Source of the DNA: Patulibacter brassicae
Lineage (GTDB): Bacteria > Actinomycetota > Thermoleophilia > Solirubrobacterales > Solirubrobacteraceae
Assembly (NCBI RefSeq): GCF_033949425.1
Contig: NZ_JAXAVX010000008.1
Location: 79,303 to 143,302 of the forward strand
Length of the DNA: 64,000 bases
Direction: 5' to 3'
The notes below the pieces were generated by a model that had not been told where the DNA came from, ran no database searches, and was given only the letters and a program-made list of their open reading frames with translations. Both the position numbers and the translations under genes were made by a program. This document shows, in pieces, positions 56,584 to 64,000 of this stretch. Each line of letters begins with the position of its first letter. Position 1 is the first letter of the stretch.

Positions 56584-57456
56584 TCAGGCCTCGCGGCGGT
56601 AGACGAAGGGGCCGTCGCCGACCAGGCCGATCGCCGCGGGGCTCGCGACGCGCTCGGTCGGCCCGACGACGAGGAAGCCGCCGGGACGCAGGCTCTCGGC
56701 GAGCCGGGCGTGGACCGCGTCGCGGTCCGGCGGCGTGAAGTAGATGACCGTGTTGCGGCAGAGGACGAGATCGTGCGCGGCGGTCGCGACGCGCCCGGCG
56801 AGCAGGTCGCCCTCGGCGAACCGGACGCCGCGCTTCAGCGCGTCGCTCGCCCGCCAGCCGTCGGTCGTCGGCTCGAAGTGGCGCCGCAGCGCGTCCTGCG
56901 GTGCCGGCCCGACCATCGCCCGCTGGAACTCCCCGCGGCGCGCCGCCTCCAGGATCCGGCGATCGATGTCGGTGCCGAGGACCTCGACGCGCACGCCGGG
57001 GCCGGCGGCGTCGCGGATCACCGCGGCGGCCGTGTAGGCCTCGGCGCCGATCGAGCAGCCGGCGCTCCAGACCTTGATCGAGCGCGCCCCGCGCGGGCTG
57101 CTGGCCAGCAGCCGCGGGACGAGGTCGTCGGCGATCCGGCGCCACTGGTCGGGGCTGCGCCAGAGCGACGAGACGTTGATCGTGATCCGGTCGAGGAACG
57201 CGTCGAGCTCGGCGCGGTCGCTGCGCAGCACCTCGAGGTAGCGGTCGAGGCCGTGGACCCCGGAGCGGGCCGCGTGGGTCCGGATCCGGCGCTCCATCTG
57301 CGCGCGCTTGTAGCGGCGCAGGTCGATCGGGCAGAGCCGGGCGACGCCGGCGCAGAAGACCTCGTAGTCGTCGGGCGCGGCCCCCTGGCGGGCGGCGGCC
57401 CGACCGGCGACCGGTCCGGCGCCGGCCGTGGCGCGGCGCGTGTCCAGCGGGCTCAT
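56584..57456 (-). CDS. cheR: chemoreceptor methyltransferase CheR
   Basis: A 290-residue CheR. The N-terminal helical domain (LRRYKRAQMERRIRTHAARS, about residues 46-65, with the R..R motif that recognises receptors) is followed by ITINVSSLWRSPDQW and the SAM-binding core IKVWSAGCSIGAEAYTAA (about 127-144), VEVLGTDIDRRILEAAR and DLVLCRNTVIYF. It adds methyl groups to receptor glutamates, opposing CheB. The canonical 'NxTxFFR' is read here as NVSSLWR, a small family variation. Confidence 0.93.
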   Translation of the reverse strand: MSPLDTRRATAGAGPVAGRAAARQGAAPDDYEVFCAGVARLCPIDLRRYKRAQMERRIRTHAARSGVHGLDRYLEVLRSDRAELDAFLDRITINVSSLWRSPDQWRRIADDLVPRLLASSPRGARSIKVWSAGCSIGAEAYTAAAVIRDAAGPGVRVEVLGTDIDRRILEAARRGEFQRAMVGPAPQDALRRHFEPTTDGWRASDALKRGVRFAEGDLLAGRVATAAHDLVLCRNTVIYFTPPDRDAVHARLAESLRPGGFLVVGPTERVASPAAIGLVGDGPFVYRREA

Positions 57457-58526
57457 GCGGCGACCTCCTGTCGCGCTCCGGCGAGCGCGTCGGCGGCGAC
57501 GGCGGCGAGCTCCTCGATCGGGAGCGCCCGCGTGGCGAGGTCCCCCTCGACGACCGCGCGCGGCATCCCGTAGACGGCGCAGGTCGACTCGTGCTCGGCC
57601 CAGATCGCCCCGCGGGCGCGACGCACGTCCTGGGCCCCGAGCTCGCCGTCGCGGCCCATCCCCGTGAGGACGAGCAGCAGCAGCCGGTCGCCGTGCAGGC
57701 GGGCGAGGTCGCTGATCGTGAGGTCCGCGCGCGGGCGCAGCCCGCCGATCGCGGGCTCGTCCGTCAGCCGGGCGACGCCCTGGGCGTCGAAGCGCAGGTG
57801 CATCCCGCCCGGGGCGACGAGGACGAGGTCGCGACGGAGGCGGTCGCCGTCGCGGGCCTCGCGGACCTCGACGGCGCTCGCGCGGTCCAGCCGCTCGGCG
57901 AGCGAGCGGGTGAAGCCCGGCGGCATGTGCTGGACGATCACCCCACCCGCGGGCACGGTGCGCAGCCGCGGCAGCAGCGCCGCGAGCGAGCGCGGCCCGC
58001 CGGTCGACGAGGCGATCGCCAGGACCGGTCCGGCGCCGGACCGGGGCCGCCCGGCCGGCGGCGCCGGCCGCTCGCTCGCGGTGCCGCCGACGGGCCGTCG
58101 CGTCCGCGGACGCGAACGCGCGCCGCTCTCGGCGGCGGCCCGCACCTTCTCGGCGAGCTCGTCGGCGAACGCCCGCAGTGGCGTGTCGCCGGCGGGCTTG
58201 GCGACGAGGTCGAACGCCCCCGCGGTGAGCGCGTCGACCGCGCGGGCGCCGTCGGCCGGCGAGAACGCCGAGACGACGACCACCGGCAGGCTCGGGGCGT
58301 CCGTCCCGAGCCGGGCGAGGACGTCGAGCCCGCCGAGCCCCGGCATCGCGAGGTCGAGGGTCAGGACGTCGGGCCGCAGCTCGCGGCAGCGCTCCAGCGC
58401 GTCGGCGCCGTCGACCGCGCGGCCGACGACGTCGAAGCCCGCGTCGGTCAGCGCGCGGCCCACGAGGGCGCGCATGAAGGCCGAGTCGTCCGCCAGGACG
58501 ACGCGGAGTGGACGGTCGCCGGCCAT
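57453..58526 (-). CDS. cheB: chemoreceptor methylesterase CheB
   Basis: A 357-residue CheB: receiver domain (phosphoacceptor Asp58 in LDLAMPGLGG, Lys in DLVAKPAGD), a ~40-residue linker, and the methylesterase domain with the triad Ser in IASSTGGPRSL, His in VQHMPPGFT and Asp in LTGMGRDGE. It hydrolyses receptor methyl esters and can deamidate glutamine. It overlaps cheR by 4 nt (ATGA) and starts 2 nt after cheW. Confidence 0.96.
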   Translation of the reverse strand: MAGDRPLRVVLADDSAFMRALVGRALTDAGFDVVGRAVDGADALERCRELRPDVLTLDLAMPGLGGLDVLARLGTDAPSLPVVVVSAFSPADGARAVDALTAGAFDLVAKPAGDTPLRAFADELAEKVRAAAESGARSRPRTRRPVGGTASERPAPPAGRPRSGAGPVLAIASSTGGPRSLAALLPRLRTVPAGGVIVQHMPPGFTRSLAERLDRASAVEVREARDGDRLRRDLVLVAPGGMHLRFDAQGVARLTDEPAIGGLRPRADLTISDLARLHGDRLLLLVLTGMGRDGELGAQDVRRARGAIWAEHESTCAVYGMPRAVVEGDLATRALPIEELAAVAADALAGARQEVAA

Positions 58527-58528
58527 GC

Positions 58529-59062
58529 TCAGCGGGCGACGAGCGACCGGTCCGCGACCGGCTCGGCGGCCGGGCCGGCGTCCGCGCGGCGCGGCGCAGG
58601 CGCGGCCGCGGGGCCGGCGGCGAAGGCGTCGCCAGCGGCCTCGTCGACGCCGGTGCCGAAGAGCTCGGCGGCGTCGAGGACGACCACGAGGCGGTCGCCG
58701 ACCTGGGCGATGCCCGCGACGGCGGGCGCCGCGGTCGGCGCCGGCTCGACCTGCTCGGCGTCGACGGTCAGCACCTCGGTGACGTCGTCGACGACGATGC
58801 CGACCTGGCCCTGGGCAGCCTCGACCATGATGATCTTCGTCGGCTCGCCCTCGCCCGGCGGGACGCCGAGGCGGCCGCCGAGGTCGTGGACCGGCACGAT
58901 CTTGCCGCGGAGCGCGATGACGCCGCGGACGGCATCGTCGCCGGCGGCGACGGAGCGGGGCGCGGTGTAGCGGATGATCTCCTGCACCTGCTCGATCGGC
59001 AGGGCGTACTCCTCGGCGCCGAGGGTGAAGGCGACGAGCTGCTGCGCGTGGTGGCTGGCCAT
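58529..59062 (-). CDS. cheW: chemotaxis coupling protein CheW
   Basis: A 177-residue CheW. The SH3-like fold is complete: LVAFTLGAEEYALPIEQVQE (about residues 9-28), VRGVIALRGKIVPVHDLGGR, IIMVEAAQGQVGIVVDDVTE and VVVLDAAELF. A ~40-residue Ala/Pro-rich tail is additional. It links the chemoreceptor and CheA in arrays. Confidence 0.94.
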   Translation of the reverse strand: MASHHAQQLVAFTLGAEEYALPIEQVQEIIRYTAPRSVAAGDDAVRGVIALRGKIVPVHDLGGRLGVPPGEGEPTKIIMVEAAQGQVGIVVDDVTEVLTVDAEQVEPAPTAAPAVAGIAQVGDRLVVVLDAAELFGTGVDEAAGDAFAAGPAAAPAPRRADAGPAAEPVADRSLVAR

Positions 59063-59084
59063 CTCTGCGGTCTCCGAAGGTCGG

Positions 59085-59498
59085 TCACTCGGGGTGATCG
59101 GCGGCCGGGACGGCCGCTTGATCGGCGTCCAGGTCGACGCTGGACGCCTCGACCGCGGGGTCCGTCGCGGGCGTCGCCGGGGCGTCGTGGCCGTCGGTGA
59201 CCATCTCGGTGATCCGCAGGCCGAACTCCTCGTCGACGACGACGACCTCCCCGCGCGCGATCGGCTTGCCGCCCGCGAGCAGGTCGACGGGCTCGCCCGC
59301 GATCCGGCGCAGCTCGACGATCGAGCCCGGGCCCAGGCGCAGGGCCTGGCCGAGGGTCATCGTCGTGCGCCCGATCTCGACGGCGAGCTCGACGGGCACG
59401 TCGTGCAGCCGCGCGAGGTCGTCCTCGACGGTCGTCGTCGGCGCCGCGCCGCTCAGGTCGTCGTCGGCGTGCCAGTCGGTGGTGGCCTCGATGCTCAT
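59085..59498 (-). CDS. fliN: flagellar motor switch protein FliN
   Basis: A 137-residue FliN with the SpoA domain (about residues 25-100): LHDVPVELAVEIGRTTMTLG, LRLGPGSIVELRRIAGEPVD, and GEVVVVDEEFGLRITEM. Short acidic arms at both ends. Together with FliM and FliY it should form the C-ring; the presence of both a FliY and a separate FliN means two SpoA-type proteins are available. Confidence 0.94.
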   Translation of the reverse strand: MSIEATTDWHADDDLSGAAPTTTVEDDLARLHDVPVELAVEIGRTTMTLGQALRLGPGSIVELRRIAGEPVDLLAGGKPIARGEVVVVDEEFGLRITEMVTDGHDAPATPATDPAVEASSVDLDADQAAVPAADHPE

Positions 59499-59507
59499 GC
59501 CGGCCCC

Positions 59508-59957
59508 CTACTGGACGGTGACGTCGGGGAAGAAGACGTCCTCGACGTGCAGGTCGGTGCGGGCGTTCAGCCGCTTCTTGATGAGCTTCTTCAGCTTCTC
59601 CCGGCCGTCGGCGGCCGCGAGCGTCTCGGCGTCCTGCGCGCTCAGCACGTCGTTGACGAGGTCGCGCACGACGGCCTCCTCGTGGAGGCCGGCGTAGCCC
59701 TCGGGCGGCTCGCTGCCGCCGCCGTGGCCGCCCCCGCCGGCCTCCGCCAGCGGGTCGGCCTCGGTCAGCAGGCCGACGGAGACCTTCGCGTAGCGGCCGT
59801 CGGCGAGGTTCACGAGGAACTCCTTCGGCAGGACCGTGACGGTCCCGTGGATCTTCGGCTCGGGACCGGCGGCGGCCGGCTTCGCGAGCACGAACTTGTA
59901 CGCGCCGAGCGCCGCCACGAGGGCGACGGCGACGACGATGAGCTTCTTCTTGTCCAT
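59508..59957 (-). CDS. fliL: flagellar basal-body protein FliL
   Basis: A 149-residue single-pass membrane protein (MDKKKLIVVAVALVAALGAY as helix) with the extracytoplasmic FliL/SPFH-like domain: LPKEFLVNLADGRYAKVSVG and the end region LKKLIKKRLNARTDLHVEDV, finishing FFPDVTVQ. It stabilises stators around the motor. A Gly/His-rich insertion (about residues 72-88) is a local peculiarity. Confidence 0.92.
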   Translation of the reverse strand: MDKKKLIVVAVALVAALGAYKFVLAKPAAAGPEPKIHGTVTVLPKEFLVNLADGRYAKVSVGLLTEADPLAEAGGGGHGGGSEPPEGYAGLHEEAVVRDLVNDVLSAQDAETLAAADGREKLKKLIKKRLNARTDLHVEDVFFPDVTVQ

Positions 59958-59984
59958 GACGGTCGGGGGTCGCGGGTTCGCGGA

Positions 59985-60872
59985 TCAGGGCGTGGTGGTG
60001 GAGGGAGCGGACGATGCGGTGAGCGAGACGGGCGCGACCGGCGCGGCGGCCTCGCCCTCCAGGCGCGTCAGGGAGATCTCGACGCGCCGGTTCTGCTGCC
60101 GGCCCGCGGGGGTGGCGTTCGGGGCGCGCGGACGCTCCTGGCCGTAGCCGGTGGCCGAGAGCCGCCGCGGGTCGATCGACCAGCCGGCGAGCCGCCGCAC
60201 GACGCGCGAGGCGCGGGCGGAGGACAGCTCCCAGTTGGACGGGAACCGCGAGGTGCTGATCGGGACGGCGTCGGTGTGGCCGTCGACCGCGATCGGGTGC
60301 CGCGCGTCGAGCCGCAGCACGCCGGCGATCTCGTCGAGGATCTCGACGCCCTCGGGACGCAGGTCGTCCGAGCCGGACGCGAAGAGGACGTCGTCGGTGA
60401 GGATCCGCATGACGAGGCCGCGGCGCTCGACGCTCGTCTCGACCCGGCCCTGCAGGCCGTGGGCGGCCAGGCGGGCGTCGACCCGCCGCTTCAGGCCCTC
60501 GAGCTCGAGCTGCTCCCGGCGGGCGGCGCGGGCGCGCTCCTCGCTCGGGCGCTGCTTGCGGTCCTGCGCCTGGACGACGGAGAGCGGCTGGATCGCGGCG
60601 ACCTCCTGCAACGGGCTGGCGACGCCGGAGGCCCCGGAGCGGTCGGGCTTGATCGACCCGCCGCCCGGCAGCGACTTGCCGGCGAACGCCTCCTGCAGCG
60701 ACTTGGCGACCTCCTCGAACTTCCGCTGGTCGACCATCGAGACGGCGAACATCACGATGAACAGCGCGACGAGGAGCGTCAGCATGTCGGCGTACGTCAG
60801 GAGCCACCGCTCGTGGTTCTCGTGACCGCCCTGCTGGCCGCGGCGCCCGCGGCGACGCCCGCCGCCGCTCAT
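59985..60872 (-). CDS. motB: flagellar stator protein MotB
   Basis: A 295-residue stator subunit. After a basic Gly/Arg-rich tail comes the single membrane helix WLLTYADMLTLLVALFIVMF with the proton-binding Asp29. The plug region follows (QRKFEEVAKSLQEAF), then the peptidoglycan-binding OmpA domain (about residues 150-270) with LRLDARHPIAVDGHTDAVPI and NWELSSARASRVVRRL. The ATG overlaps the motA stop by 4 nt. Confidence 0.96.
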   Translation of the reverse strand: MSGGGRRRGRRGQQGGHENHERWLLTYADMLTLLVALFIVMFAVSMVDQRKFEEVAKSLQEAFAGKSLPGGGSIKPDRSGASGVASPLQEVAAIQPLSVVQAQDRKQRPSEERARAARREQLELEGLKRRVDARLAAHGLQGRVETSVERRGLVMRILTDDVLFASGSDDLRPEGVEILDEIAGVLRLDARHPIAVDGHTDAVPISTSRFPSNWELSSARASRVVRRLAGWSIDPRRLSATGYGQERPRAPNATPAGRQQNRRVEISLTRLEGEAAAPVAPVSLTASSAPSTTTP

Positions 60873-61699
60873 GCCGCCCGCCGGCTCGGGGCGTCGTCGA
60901 TCGACGTCGGCGCGCCCTTGCCGCCCGTGCCACCGCGCTTGGCGGCGTCGCGCTGCGACGGCGGGATCAGCGCGTCGAGGCGGACCTCGACGATCCGGGG
61001 GTTCTCGCCCGCCTGGATCGCGAGCAGGCCCTCGAGCGTCAGCTCGCGGAGCACGACCTCGTCGGCGGAGAGCGCCTTCAGGCGCGCGCCGACCGGCAGC
61101 AGGACGACGTTCGCGATGCCGACGCCGAGGAGCGTCGCGACGAACGCGGCGGCGATCGCCTCGCCGAGCATCGCCGGGTCGTTGAGGAACCCGAGCGCGT
61201 GCATGAGGCCCAGGACGGCGCCCATGATGCCGATGGTCGGGGCGAAGCCGCCGGCCTTCTCGTACGCGTCGGCGCCGACGTGGTGGCGGGCCGCCATCGC
61301 GTCGATCTCGGACTCGAGGACGTCGCGCAGCGCACCGGGCTCCGTGCCGTCGACGACGAGCTGCAGGCCCTTGCGGCAGAACTGGTCGTCGATCTCGCCG
61401 ACCTTGCCCTCGAGCGAGAGCAGGCCGTCGCGGCGCGCCTGCTCGGCGAAGCCGACGAGCTCGCCGGCGCGGCCGGCGAGGTCGGGCGGCTCGGCCGACA
61501 TGACGCGCTTCATGAGGCCGGGCATGGCCTTCGTCGTCTCCATGCCGACCGCGGCCATCGTGGCCCCGACCGTGCCGCCGAAGACGATCATGAAGGACGG
61601 GATGCTGAAGAGGACCCCGAGCTGGGTGCCCTCCATCGTCGCCCCGCCGAAGATCATCGCGCAGGCGAGCGCGATGCCGATGCCGGTTGCTGCCTTCAT
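60869..61699 (-). CDS. motA: flagellar stator protein MotA
   Basis: A 276-residue stator subunit with four membrane helices (IGIALACAMIFGGATMEGTQ; FMIVFGGTVGATMAAVGMET; FAPTIGIMGAVLGLMHALG; AIAAAFVATLLGVGIANVVL). The cytoplasmic loop (about residues 70-145) holds the charged residues that act on the rotor, and Pro in GGFAPTIGI is the conserved one near the channel. The proton form is likely, since residues around the MotB Asp are of the MotB rather than PomB kind (inference). It overlaps flbD by 4 nt. Confidence 0.96.
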   Translation of the reverse strand: MKAATGIGIALACAMIFGGATMEGTQLGVLFSIPSFMIVFGGTVGATMAAVGMETTKAMPGLMKRVMSAEPPDLAGRAGELVGFAEQARRDGLLSLEGKVGEIDDQFCRKGLQLVVDGTEPGALRDVLESEIDAMAARHHVGADAYEKAGGFAPTIGIMGAVLGLMHALGFLNDPAMLGEAIAAAFVATLLGVGIANVVLLPVGARLKALSADEVVLRELTLEGLLAIQAGENPRIVEVRLDALIPPSQRDAAKRGGTGGKGAPTSIDDAPSRRAA

Positions 61700-61965
61700 C
61701 GCCGGTGGTGATCGGCCGTGAGCGCGCGGACTTCAGCCGGACCGACGTGCGTCGGATCGAGGCCGCCGCGGGTGGCCAGCCGCTGGACGCCCGCGCGCCA
61801 GCGAGCGACCTCCGCGCGGACCTCCGCGGGCGTCTCGACGACGCCGATGCGGTCGCCGGTGGTGAGCGTCACGATCGTGTCCGGGGTGGACTCGACCATG
61901 ACGATCAGGTCGCAGTTGAGGAGGAACGGCTTGGGCTCGAGACCCAGCCGGTGCACGGTGATCAC
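61696..61965 (-). CDS. flbD: FlbD-family small flagellar protein
   Basis: An 89-residue protein of the FlbD/SwrD family that usually sits between flgE and motA in Gram-positive bacteria, as here. The core MITVHRLGLEPKPFLLNCDL then IVMVESTPDTIVTLTTGDRI matches the family (L.G..F.LN.D.I..IE..PDT.I.L..G). SwrD in Bacillus raises motor power. The C-terminal ~40 residues are a helical extension longer than usual. GTG start. Confidence 0.9.
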   Translation of the reverse strand: MITVHRLGLEPKPFLLNCDLIVMVESTPDTIVTLTTGDRIGVVETPAEVRAEVARWRAGVQRLATRGGLDPTHVGPAEVRALTADHHRR

Positions 61966-62008
61966 GGGGGATCCTCGATCGTGCGGAGCGTGAACACGGG
62001 AAGCGCGA

Positions 62009-62878
62009 TCAGCGCTTCATGTTCACGACCTCCTGCAGCATGTCGTCGGCGACGGTGATGACCCGCGAGTTGGCCTGGAAGCCGCGCTGCGCGGAGATCA
62101 TCGTCGTGAACTCGCTGGCCAGGTCGACGTTGCTCATCTCCAGGGCACCGGAGATCAGCGCGCCGTTGCCGTTGACGCCGGGCGTGTCGGTGGTCGGGGC
62201 GCCGGAGTTGGCGGTGGCCGACCAGAGGTTGCCGCCCTGGCGCTGCAGGCCGGCCTGGTTCGGGAACCGGCTGACGGCGATGAAGCCGGCCGTCTGGCGC
62301 GTGCCGTCCAGCGGGCCGCCGGAGTGGTCGACGTAGCTCACGGAGCCGTCGCTGCCGACCGCGACGTCCGACGCGCCGGCCGGCAGCTGCAGGAAGCGCG
62401 GGCCGCCGGCGACGTCGGGCGTGCCGGTGCCCGTGACGCCGTAGCCCAGGACGTAGAGGCCGTCGGGCGTCGTCAGGTGGCCGGTGGCGGTCGTCGTGAA
62501 GTTGCCGGCGCGCGTGTAGGACCAGCTGCCGTTGGCGGGCACCGGCGCGGACGGGTCGGCGCGCACGACGGAGAACCAGCCCTCGCCCTGGAGCGCGACG
62601 TCGGTCGGGTTGCCGGTCATCTGGGTCGCGCTCGTGCCGACGAGGTTGTCGATCGACGAGACGCGCACGCCGAGGCCGACCTGGGCGGCGTTCGTGCCGG
62701 CGGTCTCGGCCGTCGGACCCGCGGCGCCGCGGATCGACTGCGAGAGCGAGTCGGCGAAGGTCGTGCGCGACGCCTTGTAGCCGACGGTGTTCGCGTTGGC
62801 GAGGTTGTTCGCCGTCACGTCGAGCATGGTCTGGTGCGCCTTCAGGCCGCTGATGGCGCTGTACATCCCGCGGAGCAT
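62009..62878 (-). CDS. flgE: flagellar hook protein FlgE
   Basis: A 289-residue hook protein of the short Gram-positive type. The N-terminal rod/hook signature is MLRGMYSAISGLKAHQTMLD then TANNLANANTVGYKASRTTF, and the C-terminal one is VDLASEFTTMISAQRGFQAN then SRVITVADDMLQEVVNMKR. The centre (about residues 85-240) is a small D1/FlgE domain with LQGEGWFSV. It lies right after flgD, which caps the hook. No Cys for lysinoalanine linkage of the spirochaete kind. Confidence 0.94.
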   Translation of the reverse strand: MLRGMYSAISGLKAHQTMLDVTANNLANANTVGYKASRTTFADSLSQSIRGAAGPTAETAGTNAAQVGLGVRVSSIDNLVGTSATQMTGNPTDVALQGEGWFSVVRADPSAPVPANGSWSYTRAGNFTTTATGHLTTPDGLYVLGYGVTGTGTPDVAGGPRFLQLPAGASDVAVGSDGSVSYVDHSGGPLDGTRQTAGFIAVSRFPNQAGLQRQGGNLWSATANSGAPTTDTPGVNGNGALISGALEMSNVDLASEFTTMISAQRGFQANSRVITVADDMLQEVVNMKR

Positions 62879-62889
62879 CGAACTCCCCC

Positions 62890-63369
62890 TCAGTCGTCGT
62901 TCGTGGTGGTGGTGCCCGGCGCCGCTCCGGCGTCCGGCGTGGTGGTGCTCGGTGGCGCGCCGTCGCGGACGGCCGTCACCGTGGCCGGCGAGACCCCCGT
63001 CACGCCGGAGACGGTGAGCGTCGGGACGCCGCCGTCGAAGGTCACGGACTCCACGACGCCGGTGCGCACCGTCTTGTCGGCGGCCGTGTAGGTCACGGTC
63101 CGCCCGACGAGCGACAGCGCCTGGCTGGCGGCGGTCGCGCCGAGCTGCGTGGAGGCCGTCTGGCCGAGGTTCGTCAGCTGCTCGAGCGACGTGAACTGGG
63201 CCATCTGCGCCAGGAACTGGCTGTCGTCGACCGGGTTCATCGGGTCCTGGCGCTTCAGCTGGGCGACCATGAGCTTCAGGAAGTCGTCCTTCCCGAGGGC
63301 GCTCGTCCCGGTCGTGGTGGTCGTCGCGCCGCCGAGCGTGCTGCTCGTGGCGCCGATCGCGTCGGTCAT
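62890..63369 (-). CDS. flgD: hook-assembly scaffolding protein FlgD
   Basis: A 159-residue hook cap protein. The conserved N-terminal block is GKDDFLKLMVAQLKRQDPMN then PVDDSQFLAQMAQFTSLEQL (about residues 25-65). The middle has a strand region (ALSLVGRTVTYTAADK) and the end is a Thr/Pro/Gly-rich tail. It is shorter than proteobacterial FlgD, as usual in Gram-positives, with no C-terminal FnIII/TUDOR pair. Confidence 0.92.
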   Translation of the reverse strand: MTDAIGATSSTLGGATTTTTGTSALGKDDFLKLMVAQLKRQDPMNPVDDSQFLAQMAQFTSLEQLTNLGQTASTQLGATAASQALSLVGRTVTYTAADKTVRTGVVESVTFDGGVPTLTVSGVTGVSPATVTAVRDGAPPSTTTPDAGAAPGTTTTNDD

Positions 63370-63384
63370 CGGTGGTGGCTCCGA

Positions 63385-64000
63385 TCAGGCGAGGACGTCG
63401 ACGACCGCGACGGTGCGCAGGTCGTCGCGGACGGTCAGGGTCAGCGGGACGGTCGTGGTGGCGGCCACGGCGCCGTCGCCGTCGCGGTCGCCGCGGGCGG
63501 CGGCGCGCCCGGCGTCGCCGGCGCCGCCGGCGTCGCGGTCGCGTGCCCGGGCGTCGCCGCCGGCGGCCGCCTGGCCGTCGGGGCTCGCGGCGGTCGCGGC
63601 CGGGTCGCGCGTCTCGATCTCCAGGTGCTGCAGGTCGACGCCCCCGGCCTCGAGCATCCGCCGCAGGTCGCTGCCGGCCGCCTGCAGCAGGCGGGCGCTG
63701 TCGGCGCTCTCGGCGGTGATCCGCGCGTCGAGGCCGCCGTCGGCGCGGCGGCGCAGGCGGACCTCGATCGCCCCGAGCTCGACCGGGTGCAGCTCGATGC
63801 GCGCGTGGGTCGCGCCGCGCCGGGCGAGGACCTCGAGCGCCAGCGCGGTGCCGGGCAGCGGGGTCGCCACGCCGGCCCCCGCGGGCGCGGGTGCGGCGCT
63901 CGTCGGCGCGGCGACGGTGGCCGTCGTCGGGGTGGCGGGCGTCGGCGCCGCCACGCCCGGACCGGCCGCGGCGGTGGACGGCGGGGCCGTGGCGGGCGTC
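63385..64000 (-). CDS. fliK: hook-length control protein FliK, C-terminal part
   Basis: The gene runs off the right edge; about 205 codons are visible. The C-terminal hook-length (Flg_hook) domain is clear: THARIELHPVELGAIEVRLR then LDARITAESADSARLLQAAG and LRRMLEAGGVDLQHLEIE. It is followed by a long Ala/Gly/Asp-rich segment and a last strand region (VPLTLTVRDDLRTVAVVDVL). FliK measures the hook and triggers the FlhB switch. No stop occurs in frame up to 64000, so the true start lies outside. Confidence 0.88.
   Translation of the reverse strand, partial: TPATAPPSTAAAGPGVAAPTPATPTTATVAAPTSAAPAPAGAGVATPLPGTALALEVLARRGATHARIELHPVELGAIEVRLRRRADGGLDARITAESADSARLLQAAGSDLRRMLEAGGVDLQHLEIETRDPAATAASPDGQAAAGGDARARDRDAGGAGDAGRAAARGDRDGDGAVAATTTVPLTLTVRDDLRTVAVVDVLA

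Noticed and set aside
1..64000. tRNA, rRNA, CRISPR arrays, insertion sequences, prophage or attachment sites
   Set aside because: I looked for T-loop and anticodon patterns, regularly spaced repeats, transposase motifs and terminal inverted repeats, and saw none; the only long repeats are the flagellin pair and the 75-bp tandem.

Overview
This is a very GC-rich (roughly 75% by eye) bacterial chromosome segment. I infer a motile actinobacterium, with class Thermoleophilia (Solirubrobacterales, Patulibacter-like) as my best guess. The reasons are a monoderm-type flagellar gene set (short hook protein, fliY with a CheC-like domain, cheC/cheD, flbD, no L- or P-ring gene seen), an ethylmalonyl-CoA pathway, and many apparently leaderless genes with a TAnnnT box 6-8 nt before the start codon. 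The taxonomic placement is inference.

Positions 1-18263 are mostly housekeeping and metabolism. They hold an M28 peptidase, a small unknown gene whose 3' end is tandemly repeated downstream, a YgfZ-type folate-binding protein, crotonyl-CoA carboxylase/reductase (ccr), clpS, an OsmC protein, an MBL-fold hydrolase, ethylmalonyl-CoA mutase (ecm), a MoxR / DUF58 / transglutaminase operon, an old-yellow-enzyme reductase, and meaB. The genes ccr, ecm and meaB belong to acetyl-CoA/C4 assimilation through ethylmalonyl-CoA.

Positions 18528-37716 carry the sigma-28 gene fliA followed by a glycosyltransferase-like gene. Next comes a leftward ~10 kb gene run (31597 to 21241) that looks like a flagellin glycosylation pathway: two glycosyltransferases, a CHAP peptidoglycan hydrolase, a sugar 3,4-ketoisomerase, a PLP sugar aminotransferase, a FemAB/GNAT-type acyltransferase, a methyltransferase-oxidoreductase fusion and a second methyltransferase. 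Two flagellin genes with a base-for-base identical 826-bp block follow in direct orientation. Between them lie a secreted nuclease and a VapBC toxin-antitoxin pair. Both flagellin genes and the first glycosyltransferase gene have the same upstream signal (CTCAA, 15 nt, GCCGATSA), a good sigma-28 match. The likely circuit is therefore FliA driving flagellin and its glycosylation genes together. A secreted PKD-domain protein is divergent from the second flagellin gene.

Positions 37773-64000 carry the flagellar export and chemotaxis genes, nearly all leftward. The run fliK-flgD-flgE-flbD-motA-motB-fliL-fliN-cheW-cheB-cheR-cheA-cheC-cheD-fliM-fliY-cheY is one closely packed gene series. It is followed by a chemoreceptor, fliO-fliP-fliQ, and fliR-flhB-flhA-flhF-like plus a small membrane protein. 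The usual fliQ-fliR link is broken by four unrelated genes (AI-2E permease, SDR, TetR, lipoprotein), and an almost identical ~40-bp element precedes both fliO and fliR, as if the promoter was duplicated when the operon split. The flhF-like protein has lost its GTPase motifs. No tRNA, rRNA, CRISPR array or insertion sequence was recognised.
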